A stretch of DNA of 64,000 nucleotides from Falciphora oryzae (lineage: Eukaryota > Ascomycota > Sordariomycetes > Magnaporthales > Magnaporthaceae), in NCBI GenBank assembly GCA_000733355.1, contig JNVV01000004.1:1357325-1421324 (forward strand). The letters run 5' to 3'. The stretch's first letter is position 1. Every line of letters begins with the position of its first letter. Shown here piece after piece: positions 1 through 11,654 of the stretch. The notes under the pieces are model-generated. The model made no database searches, was not told the DNA's origin, and saw nothing but the letters and a program-made list of their open reading frames with translations. Position numbers and translations under genes: made by a program.

Positions 1-3000
1 CACTGCGTCAAGGACAAAATCGAGTTAGCAGATGCACATCGGCTGTCTGGGGGCTGCCGTCACACTCACGTTTGCAGGTTGGAGAAGGCGTTGCGGAGCA
101 GTGTGCCCACAAAGTTGGACAGGAACTCCCTGTTGCTGGAGCCGGCCGGCGCTTGGTCTGGCTGGTAGACCGGACCCTGGATCTTGGGCGTCGTGCCGTC
201 GGCCGGATGCACAAAGTAGAACATGCGCAGGAGCAGCATCGACTGCGCCTTGAAACCGGCCTTGTGGTCCGTGTCGGTGAGCACGAAGAAGACATCCTGC
301 AGGATCGGGATGAAGAACTGATTGAAGAAGGCGTTGGCCGTGGCCGGGTCCGTCTTCTCGGCGATGTTCACGATGAGCTCGAGGCACATGTTGAGACCAG
401 CGGCCTCGACGTCGCGGTTGTCGTGCTTGCTGGCCCACATGCACGAGTCGATGACGAACTTGAACTGCCGGTTGTCGAGCTTGAGCAGAGCCGGGAAGCA
501 GTGCAGGTTAATAGCCCGCAGCAGGTTGAAGAACTCGACGCGGTGCTCGGGGAACTCGGCAAAGTCCTTGTTGATCATCTCGAGCGTGCACTCGAACACG
601 TTCTCCATGATGATGGGCACTTGGTCCTCCATCAGCGACGTCAGCTTGGTAATGATGACCGACATGGCCCTCAGAACCTCGGCGTCACGCGCACCAGGCA
701 CGTTGCGGTTGTAGTCCTGGAGCACCGACTCCAAGAGCTGCGGCACCATTTGCTGCCGCACAGACTGGAGGTCCTCGGCCTTGTCGACGAACGTCTCGAT
801 CAGCTTCAGAATCTCCTTCTTGATTGTCCGCAGCCCCCGGACCTTGGGCATCTTGGTGGCAATTTCTCCTTCGCGCGCGACCGCCTCTGAGATCAGCTGG
901 CTAGTGGCGCGGTACATCTGGAGCATATCGTGGTAGATGCGTCCGATCTGGGGGTAGAAGTAGGGCCCGATGGATGAGCACGCCGACACATTGGTTTTCA
1001 TGATGTTGCCAATAATCTTGATAGTGTCCGTCTCCTGCAGCACCGCCGGGTTCTCGGTCGCCGTCTTGATGATCTGGTCCCAGGCCTGGTTGGGCATGCC
1101 CATCAGCTCGCTCAGGAGCCGCTCCTGTTGGTTCCTGTTGCCCTGGGCGGCCACCATGAAGCCGCAGGCCTCGTAGAAGGTGTGCACCTGCTGAGGCGTG
1201 AGGTCACATGTGATCTTCGGTAGGCTCCGCACGATCTCCTCGATGAACGGCTCGTGCTCGCTCGGCTGCAGCGCAACAAAGTGGCGTCGGCACTGCTTGG
1301 CGATCTTGATGAAGGTATCACAGGCCATGTCCTGGACACCTGAGACATGAAAAGGGCGAGGTTAGCTTCCATCTTCGTAAAGCAACGCGTGCCGTACAGC
1401 GGCCTCGTAGCCCAGACTTACCCTCGTGTGACTCGTGCATAAACTCAAAGAGCTTGTTAACGACCGTCTTAAGGAACTTCCAGTGCGCTTTGAGAAAGCG
1501 CGGGTACTGGCCAACAATATACATGATATTGCTGGCAACAACGGCCTTGTTGTCCTTTCCGCGCTTCATCTCTGTGAGTCCGAGGAGATCCTTGATGACG
1601 GTTACCAGGAACCGCTTCTCGGTCTCCTCGTTCATGGCGAGCGAGATGGAGCCAATGGCCCAACACAAGACGTTGCAGTTGTGCCACGACCATTCGGAGC
1701 CGTCGACTTGCCGCGAGAGCTTGTCTATCATGATCTGCTCCATGTCGGACACGTCGAGATGGGTGAGGTAGACGAGACACTCGCGAATGGTCTTGTACAG
1801 CTGGACCGTGTCGCTCTCCTTGACGAACTCGCGCACAATCTCGCCCTCGTCGTTCTCCACGATCAGAACCTCCTCGGGGCGCACCATCTTCTCGATCATG
1901 ACAACGCGAAGATTGCTCAGAATCTCCTTGTACTTGTGCTTCCGGAGCGGGAGGTTGTTAAGCAGCTCGGGCGCCGGGGCACCGCCAGCGGAGAGGGCCA
2001 TGCCCGAGTTTCCAATCAGGGGGTTGCCGCTCAGGTCTCCCGTGAGGGGAAGCTGCTGCATCTCCTCGTACAGCTCCTGAACGACCTTGAGCCAGTAGTC
2101 GAGGGTGATCTTGAAGATCTCGCGGTCCTCAATCTGTGAGATGCGGACGAGGTAGAAATGGCCGTGGGTCAGATAGTCCCTGTTAGGTAGCCTCTCGATC
2201 AGGCCGAGGTGCATGGAGAAGAAGTTGCAGAGGAACAGGGCCAGGTTCTGGATAAACTCCTGATCCCGCGAGTTGCTCTGCGGGTACGTCGTCCTCAGGT
2301 CCATGTCAACCGGGATGATGGTGGAGATAGTGGCCAGGACCTCGGTAAACATCTTAACCAGCTGCTCGTCGTAGTTGCTGACCTGGTTAGGGCCGCCAAT
2401 CTGCAGCCCGCCGATCTCTGTCAGGCACTGAAGCGTGACGTTGCGGAATGCAGGCAGCTCGAGGAATCGTGTCCGCAGCGTCTCGATCAGGGGGGTCTCG
2501 AAGATGTAGCCCAATGGGATCCAGTTGAAGAACCGCAGCAGCGTCTCGAGCGTGGCCTTGACCAAGCTCTCTTGGTTGGCCGTGCTCAGAATCTCGTTGC
2601 ACAGCTGGAAGATCTGCGAGAACTCGGCACACATGGTGGTCTTCAGGTTGCGCGTCTTGGTCGACGTCATCGCCTCAGCCGAGTAGTCGAAGACCTCTTC
2701 CGAGAGGAGGCGCAGGATGATCATGTTGTTCTCGCAGATGGACAGGCTCGTATGGCACGACGTGATGATCTCGTTGATGAAGGTCGGCCAGTTGTGTGGC
2801 CACTCCTGCTTGAGGATAGACACGAGGACCAGGTTTAGCTTGTTCAGGAGAGTCTTTTGGGAGCGGAGGGCCTCCTCGGTGCTGGAGCACGTAATAATGA
2901 AGTTGACGACGAAGTTGCGGATTCCTGCCGAGGCTGTCAGAAACCGGTGTCCAGCCTGATGGGCATCCATGCGGGTAGGGCGACTACTGACCTTGGCACT

Positions 3001-3554
3001 GTTCTCGCGGGAGAACCTTCCATCTTGTCGAAATCACATTATCAAGAATCTGAAGCCCAAGGACTGAAGGATGGGGTTAGGTCAGCTGGGAGACACACGC
3101 GACCCGCGTCGACCGCCCCCACACGCATGGGCTGGAGCCGAGAGGGAGGGGGTTGCGAATACATTTCGTTTGCGAGTACGTCGCCTCGGAGAGGATCTGG
3201 TCCACCATCAACCAGGCGTCTGGGTCCTCCTTGAACTATTGGGCGCGGGCACCACCACCTTGTTAGCTCTTGTGGTGCGCAGAGCACTGCACTCCCCAGA
3301 AGGGAAGGCGCAGCGGTCCCAGACAGGGCGGAAGAACAGGCGGACTTACTTGGTTCAGGGCGGCTTGTGCAGTTTTTTGCTAGACACAAAGGGAAGATGA
3401 CGCATTAGCTACCTGCACTGCACTGGGGAGAGGAGGTGCCGGCTTGGCGGGGCGGTCGGTGATTTTTTTTTTTTTCGAGGCGGCGTACCTGCTCGCCGCG
3501 ACCCTCGTAGAAGGTCTTGACAAGACTGTCAAGCTCGGCAATCGTGAACCCCAT
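1..3554 (-). CDS. crm1: Exportin-1 / CRM1, partial (C-terminus off left edge)
   Basis: Nuclear export receptor of the importin-beta superfamily; it carries leucine-rich NES cargo out of the nucleus with RanGTP. Exons read on the minus strand: 3554-3489, 3379-3350 (only 30 nt, [10 protein letters not shown]), 3235-3163, 3063-2992, 2924-1422, 1339-70, and from position 2 leftward off the window. About 1005 residues of a usual ~1080 are present. The N-terminus MGFTIAELD, the block [17 protein letters not shown] and the very conserved stretch around [16 protein letters not shown] are unmistakable CRM1. The last intron seen (69-3) resumes with TG, giving NLQTV, as in the family. The residue matching the leptomycin-B cysteine (human Cys528) is Thr at about position 531, in [10 protein letters not shown]. 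The start has A at -3 and matches family N-termini. Identity very sure; the small 5' exons are inferred from splice signals and frame. Confidence 0.96.
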
Positions 3555-4631
3555 GGTGACTGCGACGGGCGGCTATGAGGAGACTGGAGCGAGAGGCGAA
3601 AACGCGCCCCGGCAGAGTCGAGGAGGCTGGCGGCGGCTGCAGGAAGCAAGGCTCGCAGAAGGGGGATTTCGGCGAGAGCTTGGTTGCCTGGCGCACCAAT
3701 GAGGTAAATAGACGCGCGGGGAAAGGGCAGGAAAAAAAACGAGAAGAACAAAAAGAAGCAGCTCGGTATAGCACGCCGACCCAGCTAGGCGTCGGCGACG
3801 CGAGAAGCGGATTTCTGGGTGCGGGAGACGGAAGGCGGTGGGGGAATCAGATCGCGGGTGGCGGAGGAGGAGACCAACCGTGCCAGTCTTGGGTGGTGGT
3901 GGTGGTGGAAAGCAGCGGAGAGAGAGAATCGCAGCCTTCGAATTTCCCCCGCCTTGCGATGTGATGGCGGGACCCGACTGATTGAGGCTGCGCTGCCCCA
4001 CTATGATACCGCTCCGGCAGACTGTGGTGGCACCAGACCCAGCCCGCACGTTTGGATGGTCTGTGCGCGAGCTGTTTGCGCCAGGATATTTCAAGGTGCT
4101 GCAGCGTCGCGCCTGGTGCTTGAGCTGGATTGGGTCGCTTTGGTGTTGCCTGGCACCTCGCTTGCCCGGGAGGTGGGCTCTATCTGTTCTGCTAATACCG
4201 GGATCGAGATCTATGTGATGGCGGTTTTGGCAGCTTGGAACCGCCGGACCTCCTCGATCGGCGCGAAGCACGGTGCATGGATGGCGCTTTCCCTTCCCCC
4301 TCTTTTCTTGCCTGTTTGCTCCCCAGCTTAGAAATCCGCCCATGCCGAAGCTGCCGAAGCTGAACAGTGGCGCGAGATGACTTGGGTCGCCCAACCGGGC
4401 CACGGTTTCAGTACATTCTAGACGCCAATGCTACGTGGAATCTATTTTAGAACACCTCTAGATGATCCGGACGTCCGTTTGGCCGCGCGCTTCCAGTGCG
4501 ATGACCATCCCAGTGTGTCGCCATGCGAGCGGGATACATGTGGAGGGAAGCCGGAAATGACCTCATAGCTTGCGCTGTTGGTTCTCCGCACTGTTCAATT
4601 TACATGCAGGATTCCGAAGCAGCGCAACCTC
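3555..4631. promoter_or_regulatory. Intergenic: crm1 upstream / AGX1 downstream
   Basis: About 1.1 kb between the crm1 start and the aminotransferase stop, both on the minus strand, so this holds the crm1 promoter and 5' leader. A GGT-rich run lies near 3893-3910 and purine-rich tracts near 3720-3760. I see no coding sequence with conserved features. Confidence 0.5.
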
Positions 4632-6200
4632 CTAAGCTTTCTGGTAGCCACACTCAGCCAACCCAGTCTCAAGCGCCTTGACGGCACGGTCAACATCGCC
4701 CCTTTCTGGGTTCAGCTTTAATGAGAGCAGAAAAATGTTAGAGCATTGCATCCTTTCATCAAATTACACCCGGGAACGCAACCTACCACGCTGACACCCA
4801 TGTGCCCGAATCTTATGTACTTGGTAGCAATCTCTTTGTGGATGCCGCCAGCAAAGATGACGCCTTTCTTGGCCAGGCTCGGCAGGATCTCGGTCGGCTT
4901 GACTGTCTCGGGGAGGTAGATGGCCGTCATGCCGTGGGCCTGGTCGGCCGGGTTGGAGGCGACCTGCTTGAGCCCGAGCTCCGCAACAGCCTTCTTGATC
5001 CTATCCGAGGCCTCCCTGTGCTGGGCAAACCGCTCCGCTAGCGGCCGGGAGAGGATCTGGGTCAAGGCCGTGTGGAGAGCGTGGATCAGCTGCGGGGACG
5101 GGGTCGCGAAGTAGGACGGCTTCTTGGCCTCGTAGTTCTTCATGACTGGAGGTATGGTTACATATTGGATTAGCGTCTGAAGGAGGTATGTAGTCATGTG
5201 GGCACTCACTTGGCAGCCAGTTCTTGAGCGACGCAAAGTACGACGCCGGGTGAGCCTTCCTCGCCTCAAACGCCTTGATGGCCCTGGCGCTGAACATGGA
5301 TATCGAGAGGCCGGCCGGGACGCCGATGGCCTTCTGGCTGGCCGTGACGACGGCGTCCAGGTCCCACTCGTCAAACGCGATCTCCTCGCAGGCGACGCTG
5401 CACACGCCGTCGACGACCACCAGGGTCTCGGGCGAGACCTTCCGCACCAAGGCCGCGAGATCCTTGAGCTCGCTCAGCACGCCCGTTGAGGTATCGACGT
5501 GGGTGACGGTCAGGACCTTGTGCTTCTTCTGCTGCAGCGCCTTCTCGATCTCGGGCAGCTGCGGCCTCGAGCCGACGGCGGCCTTGAGCTCCGTGACGTC
5601 GGCGCCGTAGACGCGCAGGCAGTCGGCGAAGCCGTCGCTGAAGTAGCCCGTGCCCAGCACCAGCACGCTCTCGCCGGGCTCGACCAGATTCGACGCGACA
5701 ATGTCCCAGCCCAGCGTGCCCGAGCCCGAGACGACGACGGGCTGCGACCCGGGGTTGGTGGTCTGGAAGAGCCTGCGCAGGAGGGTCAGGGTCTCGCCGA
5801 AGACGTTGACGAAGCCGGGGCCGACATGGCTCTCGCTATGGTTATCCGGCAGAGGGGTCAGCTGGGCACAGCACAGGCAGTCTCGGGAGGAGCGAGCGCG
5901 CCAAGAGATTCATGGGTTGGCGCACCTGTAATGGCTCATGGCCTGGAGGACGGCATCGTCGAACTCGATTGGGCCCGGGATGAGCAGGGTGGGATGGTCG
6001 GGCTGCGTAGACATGGTGGCTCTTTGCACGCTGTTGTTGGGGGAAGAGGACGCTGTTTGGATCGAGTGTCTGGCGCGGGAGGAGGATGAGATGACTCGGG
6101 GCTGGCTACTGCTGGAGGTGGCGGCCAAATGGCTCGAGATCTGGGCCAGTCTTGCAGCCGAGGGGTAGCTCATGCTAGCCGGCGGCTTGAGCGGGGACAT
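4632..6200 (-). CDS. AGX1: Alanine-glyoxylate / serine-pyruvate aminotransferase
   Basis: Fold-type I PLP aminotransferase converting alanine + glyoxylate to pyruvate + glycine. Exons 6200-5926, 5835-5210, 5145-4787 and 4715-4632 join in frame to 447 residues. Seen: LLIPGPIEF near the core start, the PLP-binding block VVTASQKAIGVPAG with the Schiff-base Lys near residue 260, and a C-terminal domain with IRFGHMGVSVV. The first ~62 residues are rich in Ser/Ala/Arg without acidic residues, fitting a mitochondrial presequence. A second in-frame ATG (MSTQPDHP) sits exactly where the enzyme core begins, so a short cytosolic or peroxisomal form by leaky scanning is possible. The C-terminus (GYQKA) is not a clear PTS1. 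Head-to-head with VPS29. Family sure; exact substrate preference inferred. Confidence 0.93.
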
Positions 6201-7144
6201 GCTGCCGGAGCTCGTCCGCAGCCCCTTAGGTAATCCCGCGCGTGCTAGAAAAGCCAGCTTTCCGGATCCCGACGGGAATGTCTCGGGAGATTGTCGATGT
6301 GTTTTGTTTGGGATTTCTTGACGTTGCCAAGCGACACGATGCCCCCGGCCGTGGTTGCAAAGAATTGGCAGCTGTCAGACAAGACAAAGTGAGTAACGAA
6401 AAAGTTGAGTGCACGCAGACTCTCAATTCAGGCTGAGTAGCAGGATCTTATGTGCCTTCAGCAGTCAATCTGTCGCCGATTCTTCACTCCTGAATTATTC
6501 ACGCAGCTCAGGGGCCGAACCCGCGCGAAGTATCGTGGCAGCTTCGATCTCCCGTCGCCTGAGCTCCGTTGTCGGAGTCAGCACGTCGCGCCAACCCCTG
6601 TCAATCCAAACGCCGTCCACCGCGGGGGACCCAGAGCTGGTCATGCTAGTCTGGCGGGACCTGTGGCGCTGGCGCTTCCCCTGCAACCGCTTTACCCCTC
6701 GCCAGCCACTCCAATTCAACGGCCGAATGTGGCTTGCCCGCTGATTAGCTGCACGCCCCCGTCGTCGTCACCGACGGGCGCAGCTTATTCCCAGCAGGCC
6801 TCAGCTGCGGGCCCAGACGCGGGCGCTCCCTTGTGAGACACAAAACATCAAATAGCAACGGCACCCACGATTGTTTTCCCAGCCTTTTAGCGAACGCCGG
6901 CCCGAACGAGATTTCCCCAGCCTGCGTAATCGCAACGAGCCCTCGTTTATCGATCCGCCCGAGCATGAAATAGCTGCAGCCCAGTCGCTAAGGCTCACGC
7001 ACGTCCGACGACGCCGCGTCGGTTCATCTATCGACCCGCCGAGCTACTCGGACCGGCGACTCCCGAGGCTGCGCCTACTACCTTTTTCTATTTTTTTCTT
7101 TTGCTCTAGACGGCCCGGCCCAGATCCGGCGCACACGAGCCATC
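6201..7144. promoter_or_regulatory. Divergent promoter between AGX1 and VPS29
   Basis: A 944 bp spacer with both neighbouring genes transcribed outwards. Pyrimidine-rich DNA (7079-7103) lies just before the VPS29 start. No convincing gene is seen inside. Confidence 0.6.
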
Positions 7145-7925
7145 ATGGCCTTCCTGATCCTCGTCATCGGCGACCTCCACATCCCAGATCGCGCCCTGGA
7201 CATCCCGCCAAAGGTTGGTGCTATCTTGCGCGCAGAGTCGCACGAGGCCCAATCGCAAAAGGAAAGAGGCCGGCTGACCCAGAGACCACACGGAAACCAC
7301 AAAACAAAAACAGTTCAAGAAGCTCCTCGCGCCCGGCAAGATCGGCCAGACGCTCTGCCTGGGCAACCTGACGGACCGGACGACGTACGAGTACCTCAGG
7401 ACGGTGGCGCCCGACCTCAAGATCGTCAAGGGCCGGTTCGACGTCGAGGCCACGTCGCTGCCGCTGTCGCAGGTCGTGACGCACGGCAGCATCCGCGTCG
7501 GCTTCCTCGAAGGGTTCACCCTCGTCAGCAACGAGCCCGACCTGCTGCTGGCCGAGGCCAACAAGCTTGACGTCGACGTGCTCTGCTGGGGCGGCACCCA
7601 CCGCTTCGAGTGCTTCGAGTACATGGACAAGTTCTTCATCAACCCGGGCAGCGCCACTGGCGCCTTCTCGACCGGCTGGGGCAAGGAGGAGGACATTGTG
7701 CCCAGCTTTTGCCTGATGGATGTGAGAGCTGCCGCGCCTTTTTTTCACCGCTAGCCGAGTGCTCAAGTTGTCGACTGACTCGTCTTTTGTGCTCTGCAGG
7801 TTCAAGGAATCTCTCTTACACTATACGTGTATCAGCTGAGGAAGGACCCCAATGGGGTTGAGAATGTGGCAGTAGAAAAGGTCACCTACACCAAGGTGGT
7901 CGAACCAACTGCGGCACCTTCATGA
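7145..7925 (+). CDS. VPS29: Retromer subunit VPS29
   Basis: Core scaffold of the VPS26-VPS29-VPS35 retromer for endosome-to-Golgi recycling; it has a calcineurin-like phosphoesterase fold. Exons 7145-7213, 7314-7721 and 7800-7925 give 200 residues, the normal size. Recognisable blocks: MAFLILVIGDLHIPDRA, GNLTDRTTYEYL, FINPGSATGAF and PSFCLMDVQG. The metal-site motifs are altered relative to human: KGRFD for RGDFD, LEGFT for IHGHQ, and WGGTH for SGHTH. Yeast Vps29 has comparable losses, so this is a fungal trait rather than damage, and the protein is best read as a scaffold. All exons keep phase 0 boundaries. Identity sure. Confidence 0.95.
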
Positions 7926-8608
7926 CGGGGTTGAGGAGCTCATTAGTGCACGGAATCGATGTGGAGAAGGATGGGCGTTGTCGGATGGCATCCAGAGCAC
8001 TCTCGTGATCCATCAACGACTCAAAGGGTATTTGGCAGATTCGACTACTGCAATCACGGTAGGATGAAAATGGACCAGGCACGACGACCTAGCGTGGCGG
8101 GTTTAATGTGTGAAAACGGCGCGGCGGGGGTAACTCGAGTTGAGAGGCGACCGTTTCAGGGGTTCAGGAGATGACGCGGTGCACACGTCCACCGACGGAC
8201 AGCACACATCGTCAAATTATGGAATCGTCGCGGTTCCGCAAGGCCCAAATAATTACGTAGAATTATGCTGTGTGGAAATGACAAATTCATGAAACAGGTA
8301 GTAATATGCTCTGGCTGATCAAGGGAAGGGTATAGTGTCATCAGGCGTATCTGCCGAGAATTACATTGATATCAAACAGTTTGGCTTCCAATCCAAGAAA
8401 ACGGGCAGACAAAAGGGCAAGGAGAAATGCAAGGCAAGTGGACCGGGATCCAAAGAGGATGGAACCCAAAAAAAAAAAAAAAAAAAAAAAAAAAAGACAA
8501 CAAAGCAAAAAGAGGTGCGCGCTAGAAACTCCGTCCGAGTCGTGGTCATGAGGGGTTGAGCAAAACAGCACAGTCGGGTCGTGCACGCTCTTGCGCCTTT
8601 CAGTCCGT
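7926..8608. other. Convergent intergenic region with poly-A tract
   Basis: 3' ends of VPS29 (plus) and SGO1 (minus) meet here. It holds an uninterrupted A run of 28 nt (8468-8495) about 115 bp beyond the SGO1 stop. Read in SGO1 orientation this is a T28 tract in the 3' UTR or terminator area. No gene seen. Confidence 0.6.
8468..8495. repeat. A28 homopolymer
   Basis: Twenty-eight consecutive A on the plus strand, downstream of the SGO1 stop codon (8609). Confidence 0.9.
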
Positions 8609-11069
8609 TCATATCATCATACTGCGTCGCCTCGAAATCCGGTCTGTGGCGTCCGCCGCCTCGGAGTCGCCGTATTCGTCCTCCGAGTCGTCCCGGCCCT
8701 CCAGCATCGATGGCTTGTTGCGCGTCGCCAGTGACGCTCTCTTCCTCGAGCTGGCGGACCGGGTGACTTTCTGGGTGGCCGCCGCCGCCACCTCGCCCTT
8801 GAGCGCAGCAGCCACGTCCTCCCTCAGGACCGGTCGCCGCGATGACCGCGCGTGCGAGCTGCGCATGGGCGCGGAGGCGCGCTCCACCGTCACGGTCCTT
8901 TCCACTGCCGGAGACGTGGTGGTGAACTCATAGGGATCCAACGTGGGCGCCGACGAATCAATTCGCCGGGGGTCCTTGGTTGACGACGAGGCGTCGTTTA
9001 TCGTCTTCGGTGTGGGCTCCGGTCGCACATCTGCTTTGCCCGAAACCCCGTCCCTCTCCCCGACCGACGTTTGCTTACGCCTGCTTGTAATGTTCACATT
9101 GGGCACGTCCGCGGCGGGAGCAACCATCCTAGGGGCCGACGGAGATGTCATAGCCTCCCTACTAGTCACATCCGGCGCGACGGTCGGCTGGGCGCCAGGA
9201 GAACGTTGCACCGTGATCGACTCAACGGGCCGCTCGGCACTGGCGACAGGAGGAACAGGCGTCGCCCTTCCCTTGGCTGCAGATGAGGGCACCATCGGCA
9301 AATTTTCGTCCTTGGTGTTCATGGACGTGCGGTGCTTGTATTTGCCCTCGCCAGACACGGCGTCTGTCAACTCCTTCGTCGGCCGGCGCATCTTGTCTCT
9401 CAGACTCGGTTCCGCGTAGCTGACTGCAGCCCTAGCTCTCCTACTAGGGCGGGCAGTATCGCCTGCCGACGAGATATCCAACGGGGGTGGCGTGTCACAA
9501 GACTTTTCCATCACAGGAGGGCGCCCAGGCGTAATGGGCGACATCATCTGCGTGTCAAGCGAAGCCGCAGCGAGCTCAGATGGGTGGATTTCCGCGACAG
9601 GCGGTGGCGAAGGGTTCGGCAAGCCCAGAACGATGCTCGGTGGGCTGACCTTGGGAGTGTCACGCGACCTGGATTGCAGGTTCGGTGTCGGTTTCATCGC
9701 CTCCATTGCTTCTGCCGGTGCCTTCATGGGAGCCTGTTTCCTTGGGGACAAGAGGTCATCGTTTGTGCTCTTCGCAGCCAATGCTGGCCGGGCCGCCGGC
9801 GCCGCGGCTAGTGTCCTCTGTCGAGCATCCTTCCGACCAGCCCCAGAAAGACCTCTCGCGTTCCTCCTTCCCTTCGCCTCCCTCACTCCAGCCGGCTTCT
9901 CGTTCTCAGACTTCGGGAAGCTTGGGATCTCGTTCTCATCTGTAACGGCAAACTTTCTCTTAGAGCTTGACTTGGCCGGAACGTGTTCCGCCGCCAGAGA
10001 TGGCTTTTCAAGAGTCAGGGGCCTTTCGATCGTGAGGGGCTTTTCGACTGTAAGAGGCTTCTGAGGGGTGAGGGGTTTCTGAGGCGTCAGAGCCTTCTCG
10101 ATCGTGATAGGTTTCTCAAAGGCGAGCGGCTTCTCTGCCAAAATCTGGCGGGGAGACTCTGTCTTGGCCGGCTGAGGACTCGCCACCTTCTTCGTCGGGC
10201 TCGGGAGAGGCGATTGCGCCGGGCGCTGGGCGTTCAGGGCGAGCGGGCTGCCAGCTTCAGCAGCGACGGGGGCATCGGAATAGACGCGGACGCGCACAGG
10301 CCTACTCGGCGAGTCCGTCTTGACTGGGTCCTCCTCCACGAACCTCGACACTGGAGGCGGCCCCAGGTCTGGGGAATCTGTCGACGTTTCGGCCTCGGAG
10401 CATAGAGCCAAGATTTCCTCGCGACTATTACATAGAGAGCCTGGTTAGCTTGTGACATGCCGAGTCGCATAGCAGATCGCACACTCGCAGAAATGGCGTA
10501 CCTGAGAGTCTGTCGCGGGTACGACTTGTTCTCATGGATGGGAGGCATGCGACCCTCCTGCATAGCCAGGGCGTCCTGCTCCTCGGCACTCAAGTTCCTT
10601 TGGCGCCGCGCGGGCGGGCTCCGGAAGAGGCTGGGTCTTGGCTTGGCCATCTTGCGCTCCCTGTTCGACGACCGCCTCTTCGTCGGTGGCTCGAGGCCCA
10701 GGCACTCCAGCAGAGAGCTCATCTCGAGCAGCTGGAGCTCCATCCTAGCCTTTATCTCGAGAGCATGGTCTGCCACGCGACTGGCCGAGTTGTTCTCGAG
10801 CTCCTTCTCGAGTCGGAGGACCTGGCCGCGCAGATCGAGGTTTTCCGACAGCAGGCGCGCGCACTCATTCTCGAGGCTTCGAATACGGAGCGATTGGTTC
10901 GAGTTAACTCGGGCTATGTCACGATTCTGGCGTAGAAACCTGCGGCGCACTGCGAGGCATCGAGAGCTCTGTTAGTGGCGTCCCTCGGTGCGATCAGCTG
11001 CACAAAAGGCGGTGACATACGCGTTTCCAAGTTGTCTGCAGATACCGGGGGCTCGTTGAGTCTCGCCAT
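8609..11069 (-). CDS. SGO1: Shugoshin
   Basis: Protector of centromeric cohesin; recruits PP2A and the chromosomal passenger complex to pericentromeric chromatin. Exons 11069-11021, 10949-10502 and 10424-8609 give 770 residues, similar to Neurospora-type shugoshins. The N-terminus MARLNEPPVSADNLE leads into the coiled coil beginning RRRFLRQNRDIARVN, the PP2A/homodimer region. The C-terminal SGO motif is clear near residue 500: RRARAAVSYAEPSLRDKMRR, which in the family binds phosphorylated H2A. Between them is a long disordered, Pro/Lys/Ser-rich linker with about eight copies of a hexapeptide of the type KPLTxE (near 9998-10140). The upstream ATG at 11076 is out of frame. Head-to-head with DAD2, another kinetochore gene. 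High confidence. Confidence 0.93.
9998..10140 (-). repeat. 18-bp tandem repeat inside SGO1 (KPLTxE hexapeptides)
   Basis: About eight degenerate 18-bp units encode KPLAFE, KPITIE, KALTPQ, KPLTPQ, KPLTVE, KPLTIE, RPLTLE and a final partial unit. All are in frame within the disordered linker of shugoshin. Confidence 0.85.
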
Positions 11070-11654
11070 GGCTCATAGTAATGCGTGCCGTGCGTAGTCC
11101 AAGAGGAGGCTATCCAAGTCACTTGGTGGCGGACGCGCTGCTTCTGTCAAAAGGTTGCTGCAGGTGAGGTGTGAGGTGGTTGGGTGCAGTCTGAACCTGG
11201 CCCAAGTTTTTTGTGTACATTGCTGTATTGGGCAACTGCGCCTGTGCGGTAATGTCATCAAAACCCACTCTGGCACATGCAGGCGATATTTACAGCCTTC
11301 CCAAACCGGCTAGCTTGGGCTGCGGGGGCTGTAATGTTGTTGGCCGGGCAGCCGCCCACGTATGTGGCTTACCGTTGTGCCGATTTAGCGAGATGGGCGT
11401 TCGGCCTATGTTCTTCAGCCACATCTCCCCACGCCAGCAATCTCACCAACGAGCCCGCCACACACGCCGCCAAACGAACTTCTGTTTCGCACGGGCTTCC
11501 GTTTTGGTGGTGCTGCCGCCATCCCCCTCTGGCCCAAGCTAGGTTTCGGCCAGGTTTCTTTCCTTCCTTTTCTTTCTTTCTTTCCTTCCTTTTCTTTCTT
11601 TCTTTCCTCCGAGCGCCGCGCAGCTCTCCAGCTTGTCTCACATTTTTGGCCGCC
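11070..11654. promoter_or_regulatory. Shared SGO1/DAD2 divergent promoter
   Basis: 585 bp separate the two start codons. A CT-rich tract at about 11551-11618 contains two near-identical copies of a ~22-bp unit of TTCC/TTTC repeats just before the DAD2 ATG. This is a common arrangement near fungal transcription starts. Confidence 0.65.

Noticed and set aside
72..890. Long open frame opposite the CRM1 C-terminal exon
   Set aside because: Antisense shadow of a highly conserved coding exon in GC-rich DNA; no domain features of its own.
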